DNA from: Ephydatia muelleri
Taxonomy: Eukaryota > Porifera > Demospongiae > Spongillida > Spongillidae
Length of the DNA: 64,000 nt
Reading direction: 5' to 3'
Assembly (NCBI GenBank): GCA_013339895.1
Contig: JABACO010000012.1
Span: 3,710,789 to 3,774,788 of the forward strand
Shown piece by piece: positions 10,585-23,900 of this stretch. The notes beneath the pieces are model-generated. The model was given only the letters and a program-made list of their open reading frames with translations. It made no database searches and was not told where the DNA came from. The stretch's first letter is position 1. Every line of letters starts with the position of its first letter. A program made the position numbers and the translations under genes.

Positions 10585-11249
10585 ATGTATTCGAGACCCA
10601 GGGTCGCAGTGCCTTAACACTAGGTGTCATTGTTGCTCAAAATTTAATTGATTGTCTGCTGAAATCAGATAATGGTCTATCCATTGTGGGCCATAATTAA
10701 TAGTGCACAATGCTCGCTCAGATTAATCTCAGCTGCAAGAATCAATACAGCAACGGTGATGCTATTTCTTCTTTCATTAAACCTCATAAGCCTGTGCCGT
10801 CACGTGCCTTTGAATAGCTTCAAGCATATATTGGTATTATTATTATCATTCTTCTCTTGATACAATGTGTGATATTGGTCATGAATAATGTGATTGATTA
10901 CACGGCTGAAGACTGCCTAAAGGGCTGGAGTTGTATTGGTATGCAGTAGGGACTGCTGTACCTTATTTTACTGTAGCTGCATGCGTAAACAATCGATACT
11001 TGCTTTTGTTCTGGTCTATTGTCACTTCCATCCGTAATTAAGTGCAAACGTAGGCTAAGAAATGAAAAAAAAAAATTAAAGCCATTTGCGGCATATTCAA
11101 TACTGCAATATTTGAAGGATTGATTTCTCTTCTTTTGTTTTACAATAAATCTCAATTGTTGCGTTAACTCGAGGTTTACCTTCTCCTATCTCCTACTGTA
11201 CAGCTAAATAGCGTACTCCTCCTCCTGCAGTTCCTATCAGTTGCCTTTG
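10585..11249 (+). CDS. Candidate signal-peptide exons of the SRCR receptor
   Basis: A 46 nt exon at 11,204-11,249 follows a TACTGTACAG acceptor and ends at GTAAGT. It encodes SVLLLLQFLSVAFG, a typical signal-peptide core, and its phase fits the first SRCR exon exactly. An upstream ATG at 10,585 (MYSRPR) could supply the start with a donor at 10,603 (GTCGCA, weak). The ATG exon is speculative. The hydrophobic exon is better supported. Confidence 0.35.
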
Positions 11250-11495
11250 GTAAGTTTATGTATTGTTACATAACTCTTCATGTACTGTACATGTACAATA
11301 ATACATCACGTACATGTAATCACACTCTACACGGCGATGATGGAAAAGAATTATCTGAAAACTGCTAGCAAGTTTTATTACACTGTTAGTAGTATGATTT
11401 TGTTTTTACAGCCCCCAATGTTGTACATTCTCTACATGTATGGAATGTGCAAGGTCGTCGCTGCATGCTTATTGTGTGCCATTGCATACATGCAG

Positions 11496-11981
11496 GTCAG
11501 CCAGAGCCTTGTTTTTATGAAGGAGTTGTGAAGTTGGCGCCATTTAACTCTAATGACCGCTACGCTGGGATCGTGGAAGTGTGCCACAATGGGTATTGGG
11601 GTACCATCTGCACTGATAGTTTAACCCGCTCGTGGAGCGAGAAGAATGCCCACATCGCATGCTGGAACGTGATCGATCCTGTTACACAGACCAAACCATA
11701 CTCTGGTGCCCTGAACTCCGTTATTCTTAGCACGTAAGACACATTCATTAGCTGCAAAATGTGCTTCCTACAGTAGAATATGTATGTTTTCTGCTGTACA
11801 CTAATTTACTAATCATTTTACAGGTTGCCAAAATCTAATCAAGTTTCACAAAGCGTGCCGATCCATTATCGTAGTGTCGTATGCGACGGAACAGAAGTAA
11901 CATTTGCCAATTGCTCCCAAATTTCCACCAACACCAGCGCATGTACACATGACTACGATGCCGCTGTGGTCTGCAGACAAA
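11496..11981 (+). CDS. SRCR domain 1 (two exons)
   Basis: The first exon carries YAGIVEVCHNGYWGTICTD, matching the VEV...G.WGTVC.D core, and a cysteine in HIACWNV. The second exon carries SVVCDGTEVTFANCS and a terminal DYDAAVVC, the usual closing motif. Seven cysteines belong to the domain. An additional QPEPC leads in just after the signal-peptide region. Confidence 0.8.
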
Positions 11982-14900
11982 GTAAGTCAAGCTTTCAGAT
12001 TAAATTCGCGTTGCAAGTGGGCTTTTATGCATACATTTTAGGCAAATTGAAAATGCATGCGTTCTTTAGAGTTTATGATGCACGGCTATATGGAAATCTG
12101 CAAGTATATAGTGTGCATACATTTTTCATATACATGTATGCATGTGTGTAAACGTGTGCAAATGTGTATTTGCAAAGCATCTCAGAACAAGAAACGCTAT
12201 TCAGATTTCAAAAGCGATGCTCGTTTCCAGTTTGAGTAGTGTAACTCGTATCAAATGCATGACCGATACATGTATATCAGCAGGTAACAGCTACATGTAT
12301 TTTACCATCCACTACTATACGTAGGTGATATTAATTCACCTCATTAATGATGTTGAACAGTAAAGTTGATTTATTTAATTACCAACACACTGAAAATTGT
12401 ACATCGAAGTTTGTACACTGCGAGTGTAAGACTACATCATACGGTATGCATTTCTCTGGCACAGACTCTCGAACCACATAACAAGCAGAAATCACAACAC
12501 TTTTGTTATATAGTGTGTGGTAATTGACAAAATTGCGTATGCATGTCCATAAATCGATGATCTAAAACTGCATCAAGAATTGGATTGGAATTTCTAAACA
12601 AGATCACAAAGAAGCTAAGAAACTTGCTCTGTGAATTAAGTGGCTGATCCAACTTCATTGCTTAATGGAGCAAGACAATTGGTTGTAGAATGCCGCGTGC
12701 CATAGCCTAAATGCAAGTGTACGAGGAAATTATATTGCTGCATGCATTAAGCATCGGGTGACCTTTATGTAAATATACTTTCATGAACTCTTTTTTGCAT
12801 GTATTATGCCATTGCAATAAATAATGTAACAGTAGTTCAATCTGTATAGATGTCTGACACGTTTCTATCTTTATTAAGAATCACCCTATGCGTATGCGTA
12901 TAATAATACTTTGACTTTCCTTGTCATTATGACTGATAATATGCATAATGAAGCAAGATTCAGTACATTTGTATGCATCATATTATGTTTTATGGTTTTG
13001 GCTAATGCTACACTCTCGTTGACACCTCTGTGTTGAATAAAACGTCAGGAAATTTAGCTTTTATCATTATGTGACCATACATAAGGGGGAAAAAAAAGCC
13101 TATGCTGACTTTTGTACTACCCAACATCAGATTCAAATGACAATGATGTGCGACTGGTTGGCTCCATTACTGACGGACAAGGAGCTGTGGAGATGAATGT
13201 CGGCACTTATGGATGGGTGCGGTTGTGTCCTGGTGCTTTTGACCTTAGTGGTGTCTGCAATAAGCTTGGTTACACGTCCACTAATTACGAAACATATACG
13301 TAAGTTTTGGGGTTTGCACCAATGAAATGTTTGTGCATTGATTTGTTGCGGGAAGTTTGATTGAAGGAATTAAAAATCATCTACAGTATATCGACAAGTA
13401 CAACTATCTAGGCCTCACCCCCACCCCCACCCCCACCCCCGGGGGAAAACAAATTCCTTCTATTCTATCAAATGGAATATTTGGTAACCTATGAGCCAAG
13501 GATCTGACAACCACAGTACTTCATAATATACATTTCATATTGTCTTTTCCCATGTTTGCTGCTGGGTAAAAGAAGTGAGTTGTGATTAAACAAAACCGTG
13601 TGCTGATCCGATGTTCACTTTCAAATTGAGGCTATAGCTATTTTGTTGCCTGCATCCCAAAATAAACAGAGCAGTGCTACTTGCATCGAAAGCTGTTCTA
13701 CTTGTAGTATTTTCGACCCTTTTCTTGCAAGTAGAGTTGCTCTTAGCCTTAAGATTGAAAAATAAAATCAGCATCTTTGAATGAGTAACATTACAAGGTG
13801 ATATAATGTGCTTGTCGTGAGCGAAATGTATGAAGGTGGGAGTGGTGCGCAAAGTGAAAACAGAATATCTCCTTGAGGCACAGATTTCTGTTGCGTTAAT
13901 GATTCCGAAATAGGCGAAGATGCTTTCCTGAGTCCCACTTACACTTCATTCTCAGTTCATGAAAAGCTATAATAGTTGGGACAGTTGACAAGAAATTGCA
14001 CTTCGTTTATATATAATATATCCAGAAATGACCCATACATAGGTGGTCATCTTGCTGTTTTTGTTTTCAAATCGATTTGATAACAAGTTTAAAATGTACA
14101 ATTAATCGGTCTGGTTGTGATATGCGTACTTCCTAAAATTATACCATGAACCATTCTTAAATAAAAAATCATTACCAAAATTTAATTTCTACCGCGCATA
14201 ATTTATTCATAAAAGTATGTCATTGCGTATCCAATTAATTTTTTAAAATAATGGTGAGAGCTAAAGCTCAAGTGAGTATTTTACCGGGTGTTCGTAAATG
14301 GGAATAACTTTTGACCTAATGTAGTGCAAAATCGGAAATTTTGAAATTAAAATTTCTAATAACAGTATTCAATCTAGACCCCTATTAAGATTTCACTGTC
14401 ACTAGTAGATAACGTGTGACAACTCCACGGAAAACCTGCCAATACGCTTCGCACATTGCATCGCCTAGGTTTCCAGACCAATATATTATATCGTTATGAG
14501 CCAATCGTCTTACGTCATGAACTGACTTACCCTTCAAAATTGATCGACTCACGTGATACACAACAGCGTACCTTTGGGGCCCAGACCACGCTTATTGCCA
14601 CACGTAACCCACAATTTATTACGTAATTATAACGAAGCAGCATTTGGGATATAGGTTGAGGATCTGTCGCTATTGAATTGTGTTGTTAGTTGTTACCCTA
14701 GCTCATTTCCCGCTCGATTCGCGCCATTATAATCAGGCGTACTATTCTCCGGATCCACAATGATGATTAATCACTTCCCCGTTCTTCTCCACCCATTTCT
14801 TAACTCAGCTATCGCCTTTCGCAACGGGTTTCTTTTTTTATTTCTGAGTATGACGATTGTACGAAACTAACTGTAAATGGTTATTGCCACCTCCCACGTT

Positions 14901-17900
14901 GCGGAAAGCAGTAAGCATCACGCCGGTGTTCATTGCACAACATCACATCACAAATCTGATCAATAGTACATTGTGACAGTGATTGGTAAAGGCTGTAATA
15001 AATATTGACTGTTGATGCTGGCAGGCCAATAGTGGATATTATCTGCCAATGGTTTTTACCATTGTGCAGTGTTTGGATGAACTCACTTCTAAGAACATCA
15101 AACAACAACTGAGTTACTAGTGTAGTATTTTGAAATCCTGCTGTTCCAAAGTGCTCTCTAAGAATGCTTTGAGCTCGATGGATGATGGTGTCATCAAGCC
15201 ATCCAGTACTGGATAAGATAGTATTTCTCATTACTTCATCCAATGAGCACCTAGTTACAGCCTTGCCTGGAGAGGTCAAATTCAATAATTAAAACATAAT
15301 AAACTAATAACTATGAAGGAATAAAACTAACTAATATAATGTTGATCAAAAAATGGCGCAATATTTTAATGTAAATCAACACATGCATGCATACAGATAT
15401 TAGTAACAATATACATGTCTTACTCTGTATTGGTGAGCATGACTTCATTTCTGTTTTGTTCCATTGTTTTCTGGTGTCATTTACCCATTCACACAGTGCA
15501 TCCAAGTCAGCAGGTGACTTCAAACAGATGCTTTATCCATTCGGGAAACTTCTTTTATTGATGTTATTTTGCAGGTCTTGATCCAATAAGACAAGAGATC
15601 CACTTGTTCAACAGTTCTTAAATCATTTTGATAGGTTACACCGTTCTTGAATTCCATAAAGCGTTCAAACAACCCATCATTAAAAATGACAAAGTCACCA
15701 CCACAAACCTCCCTTAATGGATTCATCTTATCGTATTGACGAGATTGTAGCCACAAATCTACCATCAGATCCCACCTTCATTTAAATGCATACTTGAGGG
15801 CTGTGAGATAAAATAAAAGTATTGTAATTAAAATCAAACAGGAGTAATTAGCTTACATCAAACTCATCTTCATCAGCACAATATGTTAACATAGCAGCAC
15901 CTATTCTCCATAAACGCAGTAGATGTGAAGAGTACAGCTGGTCATCAAGATAGCTTTAGTTATCAGTAATGAGTCTTTAGTGTGAATAGTGAAGTCATCT
16001 TCATCTTGCTTGTAACTTGTCACCTCTTTTGAGTTCTCCTTTAAAGCACACTGACTAATAATTGCTGAAAGTTTTTTATTCTGTGTTTCTTCCTCATTGT
16101 AAACATCTTCAGGCAATGTAGTACATTTTTCAGACAGGATTTGAATATCTTAATCTTCATTTTCATCTCTGTAGTCCAGTACCTGTTGACTAGAAACATT
16201 GCTACAGTTTCCTTTGCACTCATGATACAATTTCAGTCTGCTTCCATTTATCTTCTTTGCAAGCGTTTTTCCATTACAGTTTTGGAGGCTATACAATCCC
16301 TTCGCATGGATCACAATGATTGAGTAAGGACCTGTCCATCTCACATCTGTTTTTCCTCCTTTCCTACTTAAATTCCTCATGTTTTCACAAGCACAAGGTC
16401 CCCTAATTGATACTTTTCTGACGTATGTCTTTTATCGTAGTAAGCCTTTTGCTTCTTCTGTGCTTTTTTAATGTTCAGGTCAACAACAGGAAATAATTCT
16501 TGCTTCATTGGTTTCAACATGTGCAGCATACGATTGCACTGTATCAATATCCACATGCAGCTTTTCCACTGTCTGATCTGTCATTTGCAGTTCGACTGGA
16601 AGCACTGCTTCCCTACCACACATCAAGTAAAATGGTGTAAATTTTGTTGATGCATGTATATTTGTACTATAGGAAAACAAAATAGCATCTATGTGTTCAT
16701 CCTAATCATCCTGGTCAGGATTGCCATACTTCACAATAGCTTTGGTCACTGTCTGATTTATCCTCTCATCAAGGCCATTTGTTTGAGGGTGATAAGCACT
16801 AGATACTCGGTGTTCAATACCTGCCATTTCAAAAAGTTTATCATTGAGAGCATTGACAAATTCATGGCCTTGGTCAGATATGCAGAGACTGAAGCATCCG
16901 AACTGTGTAATGAGTGAGAGAAGAAAATGAGCTACACCCTCAGCTGATTGTGTTGGACAAGCTTGGGCCTCTGCCACTTAGAAAAATAGTCAGTACATGT
17001 TGCAAGGTATCTGTACTAATGAAAGTAATAATACTCTTATCAAAATGGGTTAACATCATAGCAGTGTTTGAGTATCACGTGCATGCAGGCTGTAATCATT
17101 TAAAATGTTGAATGCTAGGTCAATATTACCCTGTGTACCAGTTTTGTTTGACCAACCATGCACTTTCCTTCTTCTGATATCACAGTACTATAACCCTGTC
17201 AAACTAAGCACAATAGGAGAGGAAGTTATCACATGCAAAACAGTTAACAGTCATTCCTGAAACTTGAACATGTCTTAGTTATTTAATTTTTATTTGCTGT
17301 GGATGCAAACTGTCATGAACCTAAAATGATAAAATGTGCCTATTTGATTAACTGCACCAGAACTATGATCATTTTCTGGAATTGTGCATGTGCATTGTTT
17401 AAGCAGAATTGGTATTTTATACTCTAAGTCCATTTTTTTCCCAATGATCACTATATACAGCTGCAACACTTGTATGGATTAAAGCCATTTTAACAGTATG
17501 GAAATTAATTACATTCATATGCCGTTTAAACCAACACATACCTATTTCCTCTCTTTGTGAGCGTAAGTGGACCTACGAGGTCAATTCCTACTTGATGCCA
17601 GACTTCAGCTTTTACAGAAATTGGATGTACAACTGGAACCTCTTTGTGCAGTTTTGGGTTGGTGGCAGACTTCACAAGTACTTTCATATTCTTTTATGTG
17701 CTTTGTCATATCGCGCCATGCAACAGAACCGTGAACAAATCTTCTGTAGACTCTTGTCACGTCCAAAATGACCACCACCTTAGTGAATATCACAAGAATT
17801 AAGGAGGACTAGTAAAATAAATTACGAGTACCCGTATCCAGGGTTGCCAAAGGTCAGCCGGCCTGTCAGGCCGGCCTGACAGGCCAGGGGCCTGGCCTGA

Positions 17901-20900
17901 CCTGTCAGGCCAGGGGTCTAGCCTTTCAGGCCGGACCACGCCCACCCCAAGCATCATGCAATATGTTAGGCGGGCTTCTCATTGAAAACTCAATCATCAA
18001 CTATTATTACTTTTTATTGACGTCAAATGGTGCATACAAATCCTCATTCCTAATTACATTTTTATACTTTGTCAACTGCAATCATATTCAGTATACACAA
18101 TTTGGTGCAACGAAGTACTGAAGTGACTTCACACATTCACTAAATGCACGATTGTAAATCATTCATAATTAATAACTGACAAAAAGCAGCAGAAATTCAA
18201 ATACATTGTATACATGTGTAGCGACTGAGCAAGAGTGTACATAATATTGGCTTAATGCATTCGAAGCAGCCATGCATTATGCTTTAGCATAATTGATGCT
18301 TCCAGCCGTTGGGGAAGTAGATTCCATCGTTGACACTCCTGGATCAACTTGGCTCTTGAAAATACCTCAGATCGGGGTTAGGACAAGGTTTGAGGTGACG
18401 AGTGGAAGGCAGAGGAGTGTTTAAAGATGATGGAACATGCAGGAGAATTGTCGATCGACATAGCGGAGGCAAAATCACCGTATCAATTAATTGAACACCG
18501 AATTATTTATAATTCATTGGCCTGACAGGTCGGCCTATCAGGCCAAGCAGTCAGGCCGGCCGGCCTCAGGCCAGACCCCTGGCTGGCCTACGGCAACCCT
18601 GCCCGTATCGCAGCTGCATGCGCATATCATCAACTAATAACTCACCTAGCTTCCCATCGTGGCAAGATAAGATCATCCATTGCTTTTCTGTCATGTCGGC
18701 CGTATTGCTTTTGAGATAGAGCAAGCCTTCCCTTCATCACGAAACTGTGTGCTCTTCTGCGAATCGCCCGCTTTTCCGATTTACTTAACATTACTAGCAT
18801 CCACCCGATATACTCGCCGTGTTTCAGATACTTAAAAATCTCATTGTAGAGTGGTACTTCCTGATTTTCATCGTTCATTCTTATAGAACGAATGGAACAA
18901 TTCTGTCACACGCTTCCGACGTCGACTGCGTTTGAGAACACGAGGCGAATCTAGGTATTATACGGTATACTGTGCCTGAAATCCAGACGCGAGCTCTAAG
19001 TGTATACGTAAGTAACACATCCGAACGGTCAACCAAAAGACCGAAGTTGCAAAGGGGGACAAGCTATCCTAAAGGCGGACAACGTATACTATTCAACCCT
19101 TTACAGCGCACCATGCAGGCGCACGCAGGTATATCTCAGCTGCACCATCAGGCAAGAATCAATACAGCACTGAACAGTGAGTGCTACTTTTATCTCACAT
19201 TAAATCTCAAATGCCCGTGAAATCTCGCCTTCCCCCACAGCCCAAGCAAATATTTCGCTATATGCGGTACTTTGAATTTCAATTACATGTATAGTATAGT
19301 GTACCTGCCTGTGCATGCATTCTTCTTTTACCTGTAGACTCAAACAAACAAAAAAGAACGCGTTGCGAACGGCTAGAGCTTCGTTTAAGGCGGAGAATGG
19401 GTGGAGGAGAATGGTGAAGTGATTAGTATTCATTGGGAGAATGTCACTCAGGTTGCCTGCAATTAATGGTCCGACTGAATCAAGCGGGAAATGTGAATTA
19501 ACTTTGCACAGCTATATTCCGTAACGGATTGGGTAAAAATTAACAAACAGAATAGTTCAATAGTGACAGGGCCTCTATACGTACATTCCAATTTGAAACG
19601 ATTTGAACGCTCTTACCTGAAGGTGTGATGGTTTTGAACCGAATGGGATATCGAACCTCCTAACATTGGCACGGATATATTTGAAGACATTACAAATTAT
19701 ATTGTCCCATAGAGAAATGGTGTGGTATGAGTATGAAGTGGTGACATAGGAAGTTGGTATCGTTGTGGTACGGAAGTTATAGCAATTCAAGCATTAGGCA
19801 TTTTTATAACTTATGTATCAACGAAGCGCTATTTTCTCGTGAACTGTCCCTAATATTATAGCTTCCATGAGCTAATTACTCCGAATGAAGTGCAAAGTGT
19901 CACAACAAGGCAAATGAGGCTGCTAGAGCAATCTGATCCTTTCCTCTCTAAAATTGGTATGTACAGGGCAACAAACACTACGCTGTTTATCGCGTTCAAT
20001 ATCGAACTCAGTAATGCTGTTGTTATGTATCGAAATTCAGCGAAAACCATGTGTATTTAATTAATGAAGATATCAAATAAAACCAGGAGCAATAAAACAG
20101 TGTTAGACTAAGACGTCACGTGAGCGATATTAATTTCACTGTCATATGGTTCTCAAACAATGTATTGTAATCAGACTTTCTATACACTCCCAATCAGTAA
20201 TTTTAGAGAATCAGATAAGTGTAACAATGACATTTGTATGGCCAAATATTACGTCATGCACTAAACGAACGAAATTTCAAGAACTGCGTCCCTTAAAGTG
20301 TCCACTTCACCAGTATCGTATGTTAAATGAGTGAAAGCGACTGGACGTTATAAATGATCGTGCAGTCAATAAATAAATGATGGAATTGTTTTTTTATTAT
20401 AATAATGTATCGTGCATGCATGCATTGTAAAGTGATCTGTACATGTGCACGTGCATGCATGCACGCTTCGTACATAGCAAGCGAACAATATGCTGTTTTC
20501 CCTCTTCTTCAGAATTTCCACGAATCGTGACTCGTTAACGAAGTTATCATTGACCACTGTGTGTGTAACGTTGTATCAATACGTCGATGACGAGTATTAC
20601 GACTCCTACTACGATTACTCGTATTACGACTCTTACTACTACGATTACTCGTATTACGACTCTTACTACTACTACTACGATTACTCCTCTTACTACTACT
20701 CTAAAAAAAACTGGGACGTAGAGTCCTATCAATCTTGCACAACGCAATACACAACAATATGTCACTACAGTGCTACCCTATACGCCGGAGTGATTTGCAG
20801 CAACAGTAAGCTAAGATTATAAAAAGAAGCCATTCTGTTATGATGTAATACAATTAAATCCATTATAGATGGCACCAATGGCTCGGTTCGCCTCTACGGT

Positions 20901-23900
20901 GGATCAGACCCCGCCATTGGAAACGTGGAGGTGCTTTACAACGGAGTCTGGGGTGCCGTATGCGCGACGGGATGGAACGAGGACGCAGGACGGTTGGTGT
21001 GTGCTCAGCTGGGCTACGATCCAAACAACGATTATTTTGAGATTGGATTCGCTGGAAGGTATTTTATATATCAATGCACGTCGATATGAAAGATAATTTA
21101 ATTTACATTCGTGTAGGTGTAGGATTTGTTTGCACCTATTGAGTATAAAGAAAGGAAACAGATTTATAAATGTGTAGATATTACAGACCTACATTAATAT
21201 TCAAGAATTATATACATTATTTGCTATGTAGGTCTGCAATATTTTTATCTACATGTATATAGGATCGTTTCCATGAAGAGAAACTTGTGTACACATAATA
21301 ACATTTCCAGCAATAGATTTGCGTTTAATGTATGGCTAATTAAACATTCAGAGCCTTACAACTCCATGACAGAAGCTTCGATTTTCAGTGCGTAAGAAAC
21401 AATGTGCAGAGGACATTTCAGACTTCTAGAATATGAAAAACATGCATTATGTCCCTTTTCGTGGAAGCGATCCCATATATTCATAAAACGTATGCATATA
21501 ATTTTCGTAATTCCTTCTTTACTCAATTGGTGCGTACATCTAGATGTATTTTATTGTTAACAACTAATTTTTTTTATTTGTCTCGCTCATTTTTATTTGG
21601 AAAAATAAACAGCTCTGTCTCCAGCTGTTTCGACATGTTTATTAATGTCACGCTGATGTGCAAGACATCACGCGCGCGCGTCTTACACATCACGTACGCT
21701 CTATGTATGTTACGTGCATGCTGGGAAGAAGATGATCAATAAGCTCGACTCATCTCACGTGGTATATAATTACAGCAGAGTTTAACTATAATTTATAGCA
21801 ACATCACAGTGATGTTAATTATCCATGCAGACTATTCACGTGATATCACATATTTAAATTAAATGCCCATCCCTGTTGTCGATGCTATTGGTATCATCCA
21901 TTTGTGATCAAAGTAATTATCTGAAGAACAAATTGCTAAAACTTAAGATAATTCCCGTAGCCTGACCAGCCAATTACGGAAAGTTAATTTACTACGTCCC
22001 CTCGAATCAAGTTACTATATGTGACACTTCTTAACTTTCTTCTGAAAAGCATACGAATACGGTACCCATTTGCTTTCGTAAAGCAAGCAAAAGTGCATGC
22101 GTATAGTTACTTAAAAATATATATATTTATGTACAGTGTATAGTGCCAAATGTAAGCATCTTCGCTATCGCTAATTAATCAAGCCTCATTAGTTCAACAC
22201 AGCGGTACTAAAGATTGAAATTATTCAAGTAAAAATATAGCTCTACTTCAGAAAGTCAAAGTACCAAACAAATTCGACAGGAAGTTCTTAACTTGTCTGT
22301 TCTAGTGCCTTTCCTTTTTTCATCAGTAGGCCCAAGCTAAACTTGAGATACGTGTTAACTTCTTTCCAACGAATGACAAAGAAAACCATACGAATTTCAC
22401 AGATTGCCCTGGTAATTAACACGGCAAAGTGCTTACAAATGATAAATAACAAATGGGCATCATGCACGTCCATTCCACTCATTTATTTGCTTGCAGCTAC
22501 AGTGGTCAGAACTATCTAAAGCCCATTTGGTTGGACAACGTAAACAATTGCTCACACTTAACAAGTAAGAAGATAACTGAATGCAGTTACAAACCTCCTA
22601 TTGGATACGGACAAGGATGCAGTAGTGCCAATGTTGCAACACTGCAGTGTGGTAAGTTATCTGTTTTATTGTCCACAACTAACTTGCACGATAGATCACG
22701 AATGATAGACATTTCTGGTGGTCACCGTATTTCAGGCCGACCAATTATGTTTCATTCTCTGACAATTTTAAATACGAATTACAGGTAATATGTAGTCTTA
22801 CCTAGAGCTCACCAAAGCTATACATGAACTAGAGTTTTTCTCTTTGTAATACAGACGGTATATCCCTCAGACCGCACCCGTCTAATATGTCGTGTAAGTC
22901 TAACGAAGTACACGCAAGTATACGTCCGATTTAAAGTCAATTAAATAGCATTAGTCTACGAATGAAGTAATTCTGCTGTAAGAAGCTACCTAGAAATGGC
23001 AAATAACAACTTATTCAGTCTTAGCTATAGCATGGAAAGCATATCATTATTATTAAAACAAAGCACTGAAATTCAAACCAGCAGTTCAACTCTTTGCACT
23101 AATTCCCTCCCTAAAATGGCCCTAGCCATTGATCTCACTAGGGATTTTTAATTGGCATTGGTGCAGGCCTGTGTGATGGCAAGCAGAGGGGCTGGGCGGG
23201 AGAACACACTCTGAGCCTCTTTCCCCCATTTGCTATTAGTATTATTGTACTGATAATGATTGTAATTATATATATATATATGTCCTTTCTCTTCTTTTTT
23301 GCATGCAGAGTACGTGTGGACAGACGGAGCTATTGCTGGAATTGTTGTAGGATCAATACTATTTGCGATAGCATTATGTACTACGTGTTGCTGTGTCTGC
23401 TGCTGCTTGTTGACAGGGGCATACGTAAGTTTGAGTGGACAGGCCCGGAGTTTATCCTAAAAAATAATTTTGTCTGTAGAATCTCAACTCAAGTGAAGCA
23501 TGATATCTTATTCGCTACGAATTTACCTCACTAGCGATGCTATGTATTAATCCAGTTCATGCAGTTGTTGATGCATACGAATTTCACGGTATCCATTAGC
23601 TCTTAAAAGCATTGCGAAATGAAACTAAAAATAAAAATTTAAGAGTACAGTCTGTACGTTATATTGTGTTATAGCTTCGTACCCAGTCTATCGTCGAGCA
23701 AGGGGTTAACGCGAATTAAGCTCATGATAAGCTTGAGGATCTTTACCATTCTTAGTCTTTTCCAGAGTTGCCCTCGTAAGAATAGTGATTATTCATTTGA
23801 AAAGCACATGTATAGAGTGCGTTTGTTCAGTTTCTTTTTTATTTAAACAGAATGTGCCACACAGTACAGCGTTTAAAGACACTAGTGCAACAAGGATTTT

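Larger units (their letters stand above)
14881..18878 (-). mobile_element. Ginger-like (KRBA2-type) integrase element with Ulp1-type protease, decayed
   Basis: On the minus strand the pieces follow the order seen in Ginger-type transposons and their KRBA2-like relatives: an N-terminal helical region (18,878-18,642), a zinc-binding H2C2-like segment (17,793-17,605), an rve integrase core with exact D35E spacing (16,977-16,702), its continuation and a GPY-like region (16,680-16,150), then a Ulp1/C48-like domain (15,285-14,881). Frames are broken between pieces. Some breaks may be introns, but the protease has lost key residues. No LTRs were found, and TIRs could not be fixed. It sits antisense in an intron of the SRCR gene. 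Confidence 0.65.

Noticed and set aside
14881-18878. Ordinary LTR retrotransposon or endogenous retrovirus
   Set aside because: Integrase is present but no reverse transcriptase, gag or LTR was seen. The domain order with a Ulp1-type protease fits Ginger-like elements better.
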